A stretch of DNA of 64,000 bases from Bacillota bacterium (GCA_023453025.1 JAEXUD010000006.1:62001-126000), one strand, 5' to 3'. Positions 9,013 through 16,927 are shown, counted from the stretch's first letter. Made by a program: numbers and translations. Notes: generated by a model not told the origin, from the letters alone.

Positions 9013-9876
9013 TTATTTTGAGGTAAGAGTAGCCGAATCAAAACGAAGAGTGTAGTCTATTTCATGGGGTGTGCTCATGGCTGTTGTCTGAGCGGTTACA
9101 TCAATATCCTTGTCCATTGAAACCGGAATTTCAAATGTGGAATTTCCGGTGGTATTGGTGGGATAATAGTAAGTACCGTCTACCAGCATATATTCGTAAT
9201 TAGGACTGCTCCAGACGACAGCAGCGGTTATTGTGCCGCCTTCTACTGAAAGCTCTGCCGGAGACTCCACATTTGCCCTGCCTGAACCTCCTGAAAGAGT
9301 TACCTCTGATGTGTATTTGCCGTCAGAGACAGTCTTTTCAGCCATAGCATCTTCGGGTATCATTGAGGACTGAAATACTAAAACTCTGTCATACCACGCC
9401 TGTTTTCTGATGCTCCATGCGGCACAGTCGATGTCCTGGTTGAGTGCCGATACCGGCACTTCATGGGTGTACTTGCCTTCTTCGTCCTCAACATAATATA
9501 TGCATTTATCATCTGTATCGGCAAGAGCCTGTTCGCCTGTACCCATGTACAATTTTTCATAGCCTTTTCCGTTGAGAGTGATGACGGCTGACATTTCTCC
9601 GTCTGCTACAGTAAGCTGTGCATCAATTATACGAAACATGGAGGAGCTGGAGGAAACTTCAATCTGGTACGTACCGTCTTTAATCTGTGTTCCATAGATG
9701 GGTTCGGGTTCTTCATCCGCATTCAAATCTTCCGGGCTTTCGGCAGGCTTATTTTCCTCATCGGCAGCCTGTACAGGCTCTTTCTCTGCAGGAGAAGAAG
9801 ATATTTCGGTGCCGCAGCCTGTAAGCATTGCTAGTGTCAATAAAGCTGCCAGTATAAAAGTTAATATTTTTTTCAT
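9013..9876 (-). CDS. Two-repeat surface lipoprotein of unknown function
   Basis: A 287-residue lipoprotein with the lipobox cysteine at residue 21 (AMLTGC), an acidic Pro/Glu-rich linker to about residue 60, then two related domains of about 110 residues. Each opens with a DGxYxxEV strand (IKDGTYQIEVSS and VSDGKYTSEVTL), has a glycine-rich turn and an aromatic strand (GYEKLYMGT and NYEYMLVDGT), and ends with a VPVSALNQDIDCAA or IPVSMDKDIDVTA strand. The pattern is all-beta and vaguely recalls NEAT-type heme-binding domains, but I cannot assign it. Encoded between the chelatase lipoprotein and the binding lipoprotein, it is a candidate ligand-relay protein. A 96-base gap with a hairpin separates it from the chelatase gene. 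Confidence 0.82.
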   Translation of the reverse strand: MKKILTFILAALLTLAMLTGCGTEISSSPAEKEPVQAADEENKPAESPEDLNADEEPEPIYGTQIKDGTYQIEVSSSSSMFRIIDAQLTVADGEMSAVITLNGKGYEKLYMGTGEQALADTDDKCIYYVEDEEGKYTHEVPVSALNQDIDCAAWSIRKQAWYDRVLVFQSSMIPEDAMAEKTVSDGKYTSEVTLSGGSGRANVESPAELSVEGGTITAAVVWSSPNYEYMLVDGTYYYPTNTTGNSTFEIPVSMDKDIDVTAQTTAMSTPHEIDYTLRFDSATLTSK

Positions 9877-9936
9877 TTTAAAGTTCTCCTGAAATCAAAT
9901 TTTAGCTTACACATTATTAATATCGCACATAATATT

Positions 9937-9963
9937 TGACCGACCGTACAAACGGCCGGTCAA
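9937..9963 (-). other. Intercistronic hairpin between chelatase and two-repeat lipoprotein genes
   Basis: Arms TTGACCGACCG and CGGCCGGTCAA pair with one mismatch around a 5-base loop. No T-run follows on the minus strand, so it is more likely an mRNA-stabilising or processing hairpin, or a palindromic operator, than a terminator. The arm sequence is unusually G/C-rich for this neighbourhood. Confidence 0.55.
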
Positions 9964-9972
9964 GTGCCTTTT

Positions 9973-10890
9973 TTATTGAGCTATCGTTTCACCTAAATGC
10001 TTAACAATCATATTCTGAACGCCTGTATACTCGCCCATGCCCTTCAGCACGGCTTCGACTTCAAAGCCTTCTGCCTCGAATGCGCTTTTCCAGGAATCTT
10101 CTTCATCGCCTGCCATATCATTGTTGGCGTGATCTCCGGCAACAATCATGAAAGGCAGCAGTACAACCTTGCTGGCTTCTGATTCCTTAACAAGTGCAAT
10201 GATGTCATCCAGGGACGGAGTCGCTTCCACCGTACCGATGAAGTAATTATCATGACCTGCATCGGTTATGTATTGCTGAACCTTTGAATATACTGCATTC
10301 GCCTCGTGCTCTGTTCCGTGACCCATAAATACGACTGCTGTTCCTTCTGAGTCATAGGATTTTGTTTCTTCAGTTATGACTGATACAATTTCTTCAAAAT
10401 CCGCATCCGAAGCAAGCAGATTTTTACCGATTTTAAAGCTTTCAAATTTATCCTTATAGTCTGATACCTCGTTTACAATATCATCATACTCAAAGCCGTT
10501 CATAACATGTGTAGGCTGGATTACAACCTCTTTTACACCATCAGCTACCAGGCGGTCCATGGCTTCTGTCACGTTGTCAATTTGAAGACCGTCGCGGTCT
10601 TTGAGCTTGTCAATGATTATCTGACTTGTGAACGCACGTCGTACTTCATAGTCAGGATAAGCAGTTTGAAGCGCCTTTTCAACGCCTCCGATGGATAAAT
10701 CACGGTTGTTGTTATAGCTTGTACCAAAACTTACCGCCAGTATGACTTTTGCCGGTGAATCATCAGATGGATTTTCTGCCGGAGGGTTTTCGCCTGCCGC
10801 ATTTGTTGAATTTGAACATCCTGTTACCGCTGTCAGTAATAACGACAGTGCCAGCATAAGCGTAAATAGTTTTTTGATTTGTTTTTTCAT
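9973..10890 (-). CDS. Surface-anchored CbiK-type chelatase lipoprotein
   Basis: This is a CbiK-family (class II) sirohydrochlorin cobaltochelatase fold with an exported N-terminus. Residues 1-25 form a lipoprotein signal ending at cysteine 25 (AVTGC), followed by a Pro/Glu/Asn linker to about residue 45. The chelatase part shows VSFGTSYNNNR, the first metal-ligand region VVFMGHGTEHEAN, and the C-terminal PFMIVAGDHANNDM. A second, cytosolic CbiK is encoded at 26058-26834. Periplasmic CbiK homologues linked to heme/iron transport are known from Desulfovibrio; by analogy this one may insert or remove metal from a tetrapyrrole outside the cell. It is the first gene of the riboswitch operon, with AAAGGAG before its ATG. 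Confidence 0.92.
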   Translation of the reverse strand: MKKQIKKLFTLMLALSLLLTAVTGCSNSTNAAGENPPAENPSDDSPAKVILAVSFGTSYNNNRDLSIGGVEKALQTAYPDYEVRRAFTSQIIIDKLKDRDGLQIDNVTEAMDRLVADGVKEVVIQPTHVMNGFEYDDIVNEVSDYKDKFESFKIGKNLLASDADFEEIVSVITEETKSYDSEGTAVVFMGHGTEHEANAVYSKVQQYITDAGHDNYFIGTVEATPSLDDIIALVKESEASKVVLLPFMIVAGDHANNDMAGDEEDSWKSAFEAEGFEVEAVLKGMGEYTGVQNMIVKHLGETIAQ

Positions 10891-10989
10891 TATTGATGCT
10901 CCTTTTTATTATTTTTTATAATATTTTGTTTATGTAATCACCTGCGGAATTACATCAAAATCCGGAGGCGTTGGTAAAATTGAAAATCA

Positions 10990-11229
10990 CAGTCTCGTTC
11001 ACCAATGTATTCGCTCCCTAACGGTCGCATACATTGGGAAGCGCAGTTTCGTTCACATATTTGCTTATTCGCTGTTGCTCATGCAAATCTGGAGCTCATT
11101 GCGTTTGAATTACCTACAATTTCTTTCTCCCTAACGGTCAAAGAAATTGGGTAAATCATAATCGTTGCGGTTGCCCTAACCCCATTTTTCAGAAAAAAGA
11201 CTCTGAAAAATGGGGTTAGGGCATACAAA
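10990..11229. repeat. Composite palindromic intergenic repeat, copy A
   Basis: This untranslated stretch holds at least four successive imperfect hairpins. Two have arms around the conserved centre CTCCCTAACGGTC (CAATGTATTCGC...GCATACATTG and AATTTCTTT...AAAGAAATT). A third has TTTGC...GCAAA around CGCTGTTGCTC. The fourth is the 19-bp arm pair GCCCTAACCCCATTTTTCAGA/TCTGAAAAATGGGGTTAGGGC at 11173-11222. The ends CAGTCTCGTTCACCAA and GGGTTAGGGCATACAAAA recur, inverted, at 42544-42660. It lies within the long leader between the cobalamin riboswitch and the chelatase gene, so it would be transcribed as part of that mRNA. Confidence 0.8.
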
Positions 11230-11364
11230 AAACGTCTGCGATCAATCTGCAGACGTAACATATATGAGACCGAAACATGTTTTTAAACAAAAAAGACATG
11301 TTTGTATTGCATCCATAGCCATGGTAATCCGCAGGGCTGTACGCACCGCGCAATGAGCGCGACA

Positions 11365-11530
11365 AGGAACCGGCAAGTATTCTGGCTTATCACCCTGCGT
11401 CTGTATAGAACGCAATCTTTGGCACCTTCCCGGAATACGTTCCAGTGGTATCAGCCAAAGCATCAGTGAATTACAGCAACGGTCTTGCGTGGGATTTACA
11501 CCCAACTTCCATAACCTGATTCCCATATTC
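11365..11530 (-). ncRNA. Cobalamin riboswitch upstream of chelatase/ABC operon
   Basis: Read on the minus strand, the segment contains GTTGGGTGTAAATCCCACGC (11490s), GACCGTTGCTGTAA, the ACCACTGG segment, GGGAAGGTGCC, and a B12 box AAGCCAGAATACTTGCC at 11372-11388. These match, in order, the conserved blocks of the cobalamin riboswitch, with a slightly divergent B12 box. It sits about 475 bases upstream of the chelatase lipoprotein start and should lower expression of that operon when cobalamin is plentiful. I see no clear intrinsic terminator with a T-run between it and the gene. Confidence 0.88.
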
Positions 11531-11541
11531 AATTTGAACTC

Positions 11542-11571
11542 AGTATAGCACCATGAGAAACATTTTGTCAA
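11542..11571 (-). promoter_or_regulatory. Promoter of the riboswitch-led chelatase operon
   Basis: On the minus strand TTGACA (11566-11571) and TATACT (11542-11547) are separated by 18 bases, giving a start near 11535, just before the riboswitch. Confidence 0.75.
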
Positions 11572-11655
11572 CACCCTTTGGAGAAAATCAGGAGAGCTGC
11601 ATATGAGAGATGTTACTGTTTACAGTTGCTAAGTCAAGGCAAAAATAAGAAAAAT

Positions 11656-11704
11656 ACCCGCTCATGGTTTTGAACACGAATAATTCTAAAGCTCATTGCG
11701 GCTA
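11656..11704 (+). repeat. 49-base interspersed repeat, copy 1
   Basis: The segment starts ACCCGCTCATGGTTTTGAAC and ends AAAGCTCATTGCGGCTA. It matches 26848-26896 in the same orientation with five substitutions in 49 bases. Neither copy is inside a gene. The remaining gap up to 11884 shows no gene that I can support. Confidence 0.8.
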
Positions 11705-11884
11705 TACTTTTTTTAGATTTTATGGTAAACGTAATTGTATAAGTTCAGTGAGAACTTGAGCTTACAATTGTATCTTGAAATCATTAGCCTAATCGCATAT
11801 AGTGTATTTTACTATATATAGTATTATATTGATAAATTAGGACCTTTAAAGTATAATGTTTTTATTAAATATTAGGGGTCGTAT

Positions 11885-12307
11885 ATGGTCGATAAATTTG
11901 ATATAGATAACATTGTTAGCAATGTTTATGAATTAGGAATGTTAAAAGATTCAATAATTCAGCTTTTAGGAATAGAATCTCAGGAAGGCAAAGTGCTAAT
12001 CAGCAAGGACAAGATTACTTACACAAAAAAACATTGCAAAGACTATTCCTGCTATGAGGAATTTAAAATGCATACGGAGGCTGCTCCTATTGTGCTTAAT
12101 TCACCCGATTATGTCGGAATTCACCCAAAGGGGGATAGCATAATTTTTGTAAAGAAGATAACAGCTAATGTTCTGGTGGCGGTCAGGCTGAGTAATACAG
12201 ATATTAAATGGGTAAAAACAATTTATCCCATAACTGAGGCAAAGTTAAATAACTATATAAATTCAGGACGATTAAAAAAAGTGGGGGAAAATTGCGAAAG
12301 TTCGTAA
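11885..12307 (+). CDS. Putative PBECR-like RNase-type protein
   Basis: A 140-residue soluble protein with AGGGGTC about 5 bases before its ATG. The segment YVGIHPKGDSIIFVKKI, then VLVAVRLSN, then WVKTIYPITEAKLNNYINSG, resembles the C-terminal half of phage-type Barnase-EndoU-ColicinE5/D-RelE-like (PBECR) nuclease domains, which are often parts of phage polyvalent proteins or toxins. A histidine and lysines at YTKKHCKDY may be catalytic. It stands alone, with no phage genes beside it and no obvious antitoxin. It lies between two cobalamin riboswitches and directly before an unidentified small RNA. The assignment is from memory of the family pattern and needs a profile search; treat the function as tentative. 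Confidence 0.6.
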   Translation: MVDKFDIDNIVSNVYELGMLKDSIIQLLGIESQEGKVLISKDKITYTKKHCKDYSCYEEFKMHTEAAPIVLNSPDYVGIHPKGDSIIFVKKITANVLVAVRLSNTDIKWVKTIYPITEAKLNNYINSGRLKKVGENCESS

Positions 12308-12332
12308 AAGTGCAAAAAAAGTTCGTAAAAGA

Positions 12333-12360
12333 TTGACAATGGAGATAAATGTGGTATAAT
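12333..12360 (+). promoter_or_regulatory. Consensus promoter for the small RNA at 12367
   Basis: TTGACA (12333-12338) and TATAAT (12355-12360) are both perfect, with a 16-base spacer. No ORF starts downstream, only the structured segment. Confidence 0.85.
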
Positions 12361-12366
12361 AAATGC

Positions 12367-12512
12367 ATAAACACATAAAATATTTTAAAGATTATTTGAG
12401 GGCAGAACTGGCAGCTGCCACACCTATAAGGTCTAAAAAAGAGATGTAGGGTACGCCGTCCTACCGAATAATCTTTGAACTTCAAGGACTCCAAATGGAG
12501 TCCTTATTTTTA
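12367..12512 (+). ncRNA. Unidentified structured small RNA
   Basis: About 146 bases between a perfect promoter and an intrinsic terminator. A 12-bp closing stem pairs AAAGATTATTTG (12387-12398) with CGAATAATCTTT (12465-12476), with one G-U pair. Inside are three hairpins: GGCAG/CTGCC, ACC/GGT around TATAA, and GTAGG/CCTAC around GTACGCCGT, so the fold is a four-way junction. The terminator is AAGGACTCC/GGAGTCCTT followed by ATTTTT. No gene follows for about 600 bases, so it looks like a free-standing RNA, not a leader. I do not recognise it as 6S, SRP, tmRNA or any riboswitch family. Confidence 0.7.
12484..12512 (+). terminator. Intrinsic terminator of the small RNA
   Basis: AAGGACTCC, loop AAAT, GGAGTCCTT, then ATTTTTAA. 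Confidence 0.85.
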
Positions 12513-12678
12513 ATTGCAGATAATTTATTTATGAATTTTGTTGAATTAACCTCAGTGATTGGTAGTATATGTAAATTGAACCGTACTTTATTTTGTCTGA
12601 AATTGTATTATCTTTTATTTTTATTATGCTTATATTTTGAAACTTTCTGATGAGGATATTTTTGAAATTTTTAAATTA

Positions 12679-12707
12679 TTGACATCATTAAAATCTTGAT
12701 ATATAAT
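12679..12707 (+). promoter_or_regulatory. Promoter of the cbi superoperon
   Basis: TTGACA (12679-12684) and TATAAT (12702-12707) are perfect with a 17-base spacer. Transcription should start near 12714, immediately before the cobalamin riboswitch. Confidence 0.85.
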
Positions 12708-12721
12708 GAGGACAAATTAAA

Positions 12722-12876
12722 TATTGGTATTTTGGTAACAATTGTTTTAAAAGGGAAAACAGTAAAAGCTGTTACAGCCCCCGCTACTGTGAAAGGTGAT
12801 GATGCTTTATGCCACTGTGCTTGTGCATGGGAAGGAGAGCATCAGATGAACCGAAAGTCAGGAGACCTGCCAGGAT
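12722..12876 (+). ncRNA. Cobalamin riboswitch of the cbi operon
   Basis: The blocks follow the canonical order: AAAAGGGAAAACAGTAAAAGC, CAGCCCCCGCTACTGTGA, ATGCCACTGTGC, GGGAAGGAGAGCATC, and a perfect B12 box AGTCAGGAGACCTGCC at 12856-12871. With the terminator at 12934 it forms an on/off leader that should stop cbi transcription when adenosylcobalamin is bound. A small ORF reading across it is not a gene. Confidence 0.97.
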
Positions 12877-12933
12877 ATGTATTTATAGATTTTCGGGAGG
12901 AATTTCTAAAATAATCAAAAATATTTGTTATTT

Positions 12934-12966
12934 AATCTTCTGAAAAAAATCAGAAGATTTTTTTGT
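12934..12966 (+). terminator. Riboswitch-controlled terminator before cbiD
   Basis: AATCTTCTGA, loop, TCAGAAGATT followed by a T7 run. It lies 60 bases after the B12 box and 145 bases before cbiD, the expected place for the expression platform. The segment 12967-13110 is untranslated leader with no further element that I can name. Confidence 0.88.
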
Positions 12967-13110
12967 ACCCTTAATCCGCTTACAAACGGAGAAGAAAAAA
13001 ATGGCAGGACAGCTTTTGTATGCCCTTGCAGGTCTTTGACTCGGTCAGTGCGGAGAAATTGGTGAATACAACATAAAATTGGGGGCTGAATCCAATATTA
13101 TGAGGTGGAT

Positions 13111-14196
13111 ATGGAAAGATACATGGTTAAAAACGGAAAAAAATTAAGATGCGGATTTACAACGGGCACATGTGCTGCCGCAGCCGCAACAGCTTCTGCC
13201 CTGATGATATTTACCGGGGAGACTGTGGAGAATGTTTCGGTAAGGCTGCCGAGAGGTGAAATCCTGATCATAGATATAAAAGAGCCGACCTTCAGCGTGC
13301 GTGGAGTGAGATGCTGCGTAAAAAAGGACAGCGGAGATGATCCCGATTCAACTGACGGAATTCTGATATATGCAGATGTCAATCTTGACGACTCCGGTGA
13401 AATCCACATTGACGGCGGGAAAGGCATAGGGAGGGTTACACAAAAAGGACTGGACTGTGCTGTGGGAGGACCGGCAATAAATTCAATCCCGAGAAAAATG
13501 ATAACTGAGAATGTTCAAAAAATATGCGACGATTATGGCTATAACGGAGGTGTCAACATTGTAATATCTGCTCCTGAGGGAGAAAAAATCGCCAAAAAAA
13601 CCTTTAACCCCCAGCTAGGTATTGTAGGAGGTATTTCAATCATAGGAACTACGGGGATTGTGGAACCCATGAGCGAAAAGGCGTTGATTGACAGCTTAAA
13701 GGTTGAAATGCAGGTAATCAAGGAAAGGGGATACAACACACTTTTGGCGTTTCCCGGCAATTACGCAGAAAACTTTATTGACAGCACACTCGGAATACGC
13801 GGTGAAAACAGCCTGAAGTTCAGCAATTACCTGGGAGAAGTGCTGGATTTTGCTCTTGAGCTTGATTACAGGGAAATACTGATTGTGGGGCACATCGGCA
13901 AAATGGTGAAGGTGGCAGGAGGTATGATGAATACCCATTCCCATACAGGAGATTTCAGGATGGAGATGTTTGCCTGCTATTCGGGGCTTTATGGAGCGGG
14001 CAGCAGTGTTATTGAAGAGATACTTTCCTGTGTTACCACGGAACAGGCGTTGGAAATTCTGATAAGAGAAAAGCTGGAAAAGAAGGTTATCGAAAAAATA
14101 AGTGAAAGAGCACTTTTCTACATAAACAAAAGAGTAGACTATAAAATAAAAACTAAATTAATTATTTATTCAAACAAGCATGGAATTTTAAATTAA
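13111..14196 (+). CDS. cbiD: Cobalt-precorrin-5B C1-methyltransferase
   Basis: CbiD methylates C-1 of the corrin ring in the anaerobic pathway. The N-terminal LRCGFTTGTCAAAAATA motif is the family hallmark, followed by GIGRVTQKGLDCAVGGPAIN and GTTGIVEPMSEKA. The length (about 361 residues) is normal. ATG 13111 (MERYMVKNGKK) is my choice; GTG 13105 is in frame but lies inside the GAGGTGG ribosome-binding stretch, and ATG 13123 is also possible. It is the first gene after the cobalamin riboswitch and heads a run of nine corrin-ring genes with gaps of 40 bases or less. Confidence 0.96.
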   Translation: MERYMVKNGKKLRCGFTTGTCAAAAATASALMIFTGETVENVSVRLPRGEILIIDIKEPTFSVRGVRCCVKKDSGDDPDSTDGILIYADVNLDDSGEIHIDGGKGIGRVTQKGLDCAVGGPAINSIPRKMITENVQKICDDYGYNGGVNIVISAPEGEKIAKKTFNPQLGIVGGISIIGTTGIVEPMSEKALIDSLKVEMQVIKERGYNTLLAFPGNYAENFIDSTLGIRGENSLKFSNYLGEVLDFALELDYREILIVGHIGKMVKVAGGMMNTHSHTGDFRMEMFACYSGLYGAGSSVIEEILSCVTTEQALEILIREKLEKKVIEKISERALFYINKRVDYKIKTKLIIYSNKHGILN

Positions 14197-14211
14197 TTCA
14201 AGGAGGCTAAA

Positions 14212-14967
14212 ATGGTACATTTTGTCGGAGCAGGTCCGGGAGCAACAGATTTGATCACAATGAGAGGGCACAGGCTTCTGTCAGAAGCAGATGTAATTAT
14301 ATATGCAGGATCCCTGGTCAATAAAGAGCTTTTAAGCTGTGCAAAAGAAGGGGCAGAAATTTACAACAGCGCTCAGATGACGTTAGAAGAAGTAATAGAG
14401 GTTATAAAAGAGGCTGAAAAAGAAAACAAGGACACAGTCAGGCTTCATACAGGAGATTCAAGTATTTACGGTGCGGTCCGGGAGCAGATGGATATTTTAA
14501 AAGAGCACAATATCTCATATGACGTGGTGCCCGGTGTCAGCTCCTTTTGCGGTGCGGCAGCATCCTTAAATGCAGAATATACATTGCCCGATGTGAGCCA
14601 GTCCGTAATAATAACCCGCATGGAGGGAAGGACTCCTGTGCCTGAAAGAGAAAGCATACGCTCATTTGCTGCACACAAAGCAACCATGGTTTTATTTTTA
14701 AGCTCCGGCTTAACGGAAGAATTGTCAAAAGAACTTATTGCTGGAGGATATGACAAGAAAACACCCGTTGCGGTGGTTTACAAGGCAACGTGGCCTGACG
14801 AGAAGATATTCAGATGCACCATTGAAAGTCTGCCTCAAACAATGAAGGAAAACAACATAAATAAAACAGCATTAATTCTGGTCGGCAATTTCCTCGGAGA
14901 CGAATACGAAAGAAGTGAATTGTACAACCCTAAATTTACACATGAGTTCAGAAGAGGTATTGAATAA
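14212..14967 (+). CDS. cbiF: Cobalt-precorrin-4 C11-methyltransferase
   Basis: This is a class III SAM methyltransferase of the tetrapyrrole-methylase fold. The N-terminal FVGAGPGATDLITMRG loop, YAGSLVN, LHTGDSSIYGA and the PGVSSFCGAAA stretch mark the CbiF/CobM subgroup. It transfers the C-11 methyl group after ring contraction. AAGGAGG lies 7 bases upstream of ATG 14212. Its final base overlaps the start of cbiJ, so the two are translationally coupled. At 251 residues its length is normal. Confidence 0.96.
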   Translation: MVHFVGAGPGATDLITMRGHRLLSEADVIIYAGSLVNKELLSCAKEGAEIYNSAQMTLEEVIEVIKEAEKENKDTVRLHTGDSSIYGAVREQMDILKEHNISYDVVPGVSSFCGAAASLNAEYTLPDVSQSVIITRMEGRTPVPERESIRSFAAHKATMVLFLSSGLTEELSKELIAGGYDKKTPVAVVYKATWPDEKIFRCTIESLPQTMKENNINKTALILVGNFLGDEYERSELYNPKFTHEFRRGIE

Positions 14968-15710
14968 TGTATGTGTGCATACTCGGAGGAACAACAGAAG
15001 GGCGTCTATTGGCTGAATTTTTGAACGATTTAAATATAAAAGCGGATTTGTATGTTGCAACAGATTATGGTGAACAATTTGTAAAAGAACTGAACAATAT
15101 AAATATCCATCAAAAAAGACTGGATAAAGAGCATATGATTGAATTGTTTCGGCTGAAGAATTTTAACTGTGTTATTGATGCAACTCACCCTTTTGCAAAA
15201 CTTGTTTCGCAAAATGCGAAGGAAGCGGCAGAATCCTGCAATTTAAAATATTACAGAATTGTAAGAGAGACCGATCAAAACGAAGACGGTATATATTTTA
15301 ACAGCATCGAAGAGATTGTTTCCTATTTGAATAATACCGAAGGGAACATACTGCTGACCACCGGCAGCAAGGATTTAGATAAATTTACGGTTGTCAATAA
15401 TTATAAAGAAAGAATTTTTGTAAGAATCCTGCCTATGGAAAGCTCGCTTAAAAGAGCTGTGGAGCTTGGTTTTTCCAACAAAAATATAATCTGCATGCAG
15501 GGACCCTTCGGTGAAGACCTGAATATTGCAATGATAAATGCCCTCGGTGCAAAATTTCTTGTAACAAAGGAAAGTGCGGCGTCCGGAGGCTTTGAGGAAA
15601 AAGTAAACGCATGTATTAAAACAAATGCAAAGTGTCTTGTATTGAAAAGGCCTGAAGAAGAGGGTGTCACATTGGATAATTTCAAACAAATGATAAGAGG
15701 TTACATATGA
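14967..15710 (+). CDS. cbiJ: Cobalt-precorrin-6A reductase
   Basis: CbiJ reduces a macrocycle double bond of cobalt-precorrin-6A with a nicotinamide cofactor. The N-terminus ILGGTTEGRLLAEFL is typical, and CVIDATHPFAKLVSQNA and LLTTGSKDLDKF are conserved family segments. The C-terminal MQGPFGEDLNIAM and LVTKESAASGGFEEK also fit. The start overlaps cbiF by one base and the end overlaps cbiET by four (ATGA). Confidence 0.95.
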   Translation: MYVCILGGTTEGRLLAEFLNDLNIKADLYVATDYGEQFVKELNNINIHQKRLDKEHMIELFRLKNFNCVIDATHPFAKLVSQNAKEAAESCNLKYYRIVRETDQNEDGIYFNSIEEIVSYLNNTEGNILLTTGSKDLDKFTVVNNYKERIFVRILPMESSLKRAVELGFSNKNIICMQGPFGEDLNIAMINALGAKFLVTKESAASGGFEEKVNACIKTNAKCLVLKRPEEEGVTLDNFKQMIRGYI

Positions 15711-16927
15711 AGAAAGTTTCTATAATCGGACTTGGTATCGGAAGCTTAAGCTACATGCATGAAAAGGCGTCAGAGGCAATAGAAGCTTGTGATTGCTTGA
15801 TTGGCGCAAAAAGAATGCTCAGGGATTTTCTCGATTTAAACAAACCTGTTTATGAAAGCTCAAATGCCGAAAATATTTGTGAATACATAAGGCAGAACAA
15901 TTATAAAACCTACGGAATTCTTGTTTCCGGAGACTCCGGCTTTTATAGCCTGTCTAAAAAAATTACCGGATTTTTGGAAAAGGACAAGGATATTCAGCTT
16001 GAAAATATACCGGCAATCAGCTCACTGCAATATTTTGCAGCAAAATTAAACCTGCCCTGGGACAATATAAAATACGTCAGCGCACACGGAAGAAATCTGA
16101 ACATCATATCCAATGTTATTTTCAACAGAAAAACATTTATCCTCACAGGCAGCGATTTCGATCCCGGAAATATATGTGAGATTCTAACAGACAAAGGGTT
16201 AGGACATTTAAAGGTCAGCGCAGGAGAAAATTTATCCTATGACAATGAGCGGATAGTTGAGGATGAAGCATCTGTCATTGCCGGTATGAAATTTGAAGGC
16301 CTTGCCGTAATGATTGTGCATAATGATGATTACATATCCATAGATGAAGGATACCGTTCAATAAAGGACGAAGAGTTTGTTACGGGAAAAGCTCCCATGA
16401 CAAAAAGCGAAGTAAGAACTGTCAGTGTGGGCAAGCTCAATTTAAAAAGCAATTTTACAGTATATGATATAGGGGCCGGAACAGGCTCCGTATCGGTTGA
16501 AGCGGCATTGAAGCTGCACGACGGAGCATTGTATGCGGTGGAAAAGGACCCGGAAGCGGTAGCTTTAATAGAGAAAAACATAGAGAAATTCAAAACCCGC
16601 AACATCGAGGTTATAAGAGGTACAGCACCCGAAGCCATAGAAAATCTTCCGAGTCCTGATGCATGCTTCATAGGGGGAAGCAGCGGAAACATGGATGAAA
16701 TAATAAATGCTGTTTTGAAGAAAAGTCCGAATGTCAATTTGGTTATAAATACAATTACACTTCAAAGTCTGAATGAAGCAATAAGCTGCATGGACAAATA
16801 TGCATTCAACGATGTGGAGATTGTAAATATTTCGGTGGCAAAATCTAAAAAAGCCGGAAGATATGACATGATGATGGGGCAGAATCCCATTTATATAATC
16901 AGCGGAAAAGGAAGTGGCGAACAGTGA
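15707..16927 (+). CDS. cbiET: Fused precorrin-6B methylase CbiE/CbiT
   Basis: Two enzymes are fused, as in CobL. Residues about 1-200 are the CbiE tetrapyrrole methylase (VSIIGLGIGSLSYM, VSGDSGFYSLSKK), which methylates C-5. Residues about 215-406 are the CbiT Rossmann methyltransferase and decarboxylase (motif I YDIGAGTGSVSVEAA, then ALYAVEKDPEAV), acting at C-15 with loss of the C-12 acetate carboxyl. The start overlaps cbiJ by ATGA and the end overlaps cbiA by GTGA. Fusion of E and T is common; the order E then T is the usual one. Confidence 0.96.
   Translation: MKKVSIIGLGIGSLSYMHEKASEAIEACDCLIGAKRMLRDFLDLNKPVYESSNAENICEYIRQNNYKTYGILVSGDSGFYSLSKKITGFLEKDKDIQLENIPAISSLQYFAAKLNLPWDNIKYVSAHGRNLNIISNVIFNRKTFILTGSDFDPGNICEILTDKGLGHLKVSAGENLSYDNERIVEDEASVIAGMKFEGLAVMIVHNDDYISIDEGYRSIKDEEFVTGKAPMTKSEVRTVSVGKLNLKSNFTVYDIGAGTGSVSVEAALKLHDGALYAVEKDPEAVALIEKNIEKFKTRNIEVIRGTAPEAIENLPSPDACFIGGSSGNMDEIINAVLKKSPNVNLVINTITLQSLNEAISCMDKYAFNDVEIVNISVAKSKKAGRYDMMMGQNPIYIISGKGSGEQ

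Noticed and set aside
10990..11229. A CRISPR array was considered for the repeated hairpins
   Set aside because: Spacing and arms are irregular, with no constant direct repeat and unique spacers, and no cas gene is nearby.
11079..11261. Minus-strand frame of 60 codons
   Set aside because: It lies inside the palindromic repeat and has no ribosome binding site.
11242..11574. Minus-strand frame of about 110 codons
   Set aside because: It runs across the cobalamin riboswitch and its promoter; no coding character.
12204..12494. Minus-strand frame of 96 codons
   Set aside because: It crosses the 3' end of the PBECR-like gene and the small RNA on the opposite strand.
12696..12914. Plus-strand frame of 72 codons before cbiD
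   Set aside because: It coincides with the cobalamin riboswitch aptamer, and its ATG is part of the promoter -10.
12984..13104. A second aptamer between the riboswitch terminator and cbiD
   Set aside because: Some G-rich blocks look suggestive, but no conserved order of any riboswitch family is present.
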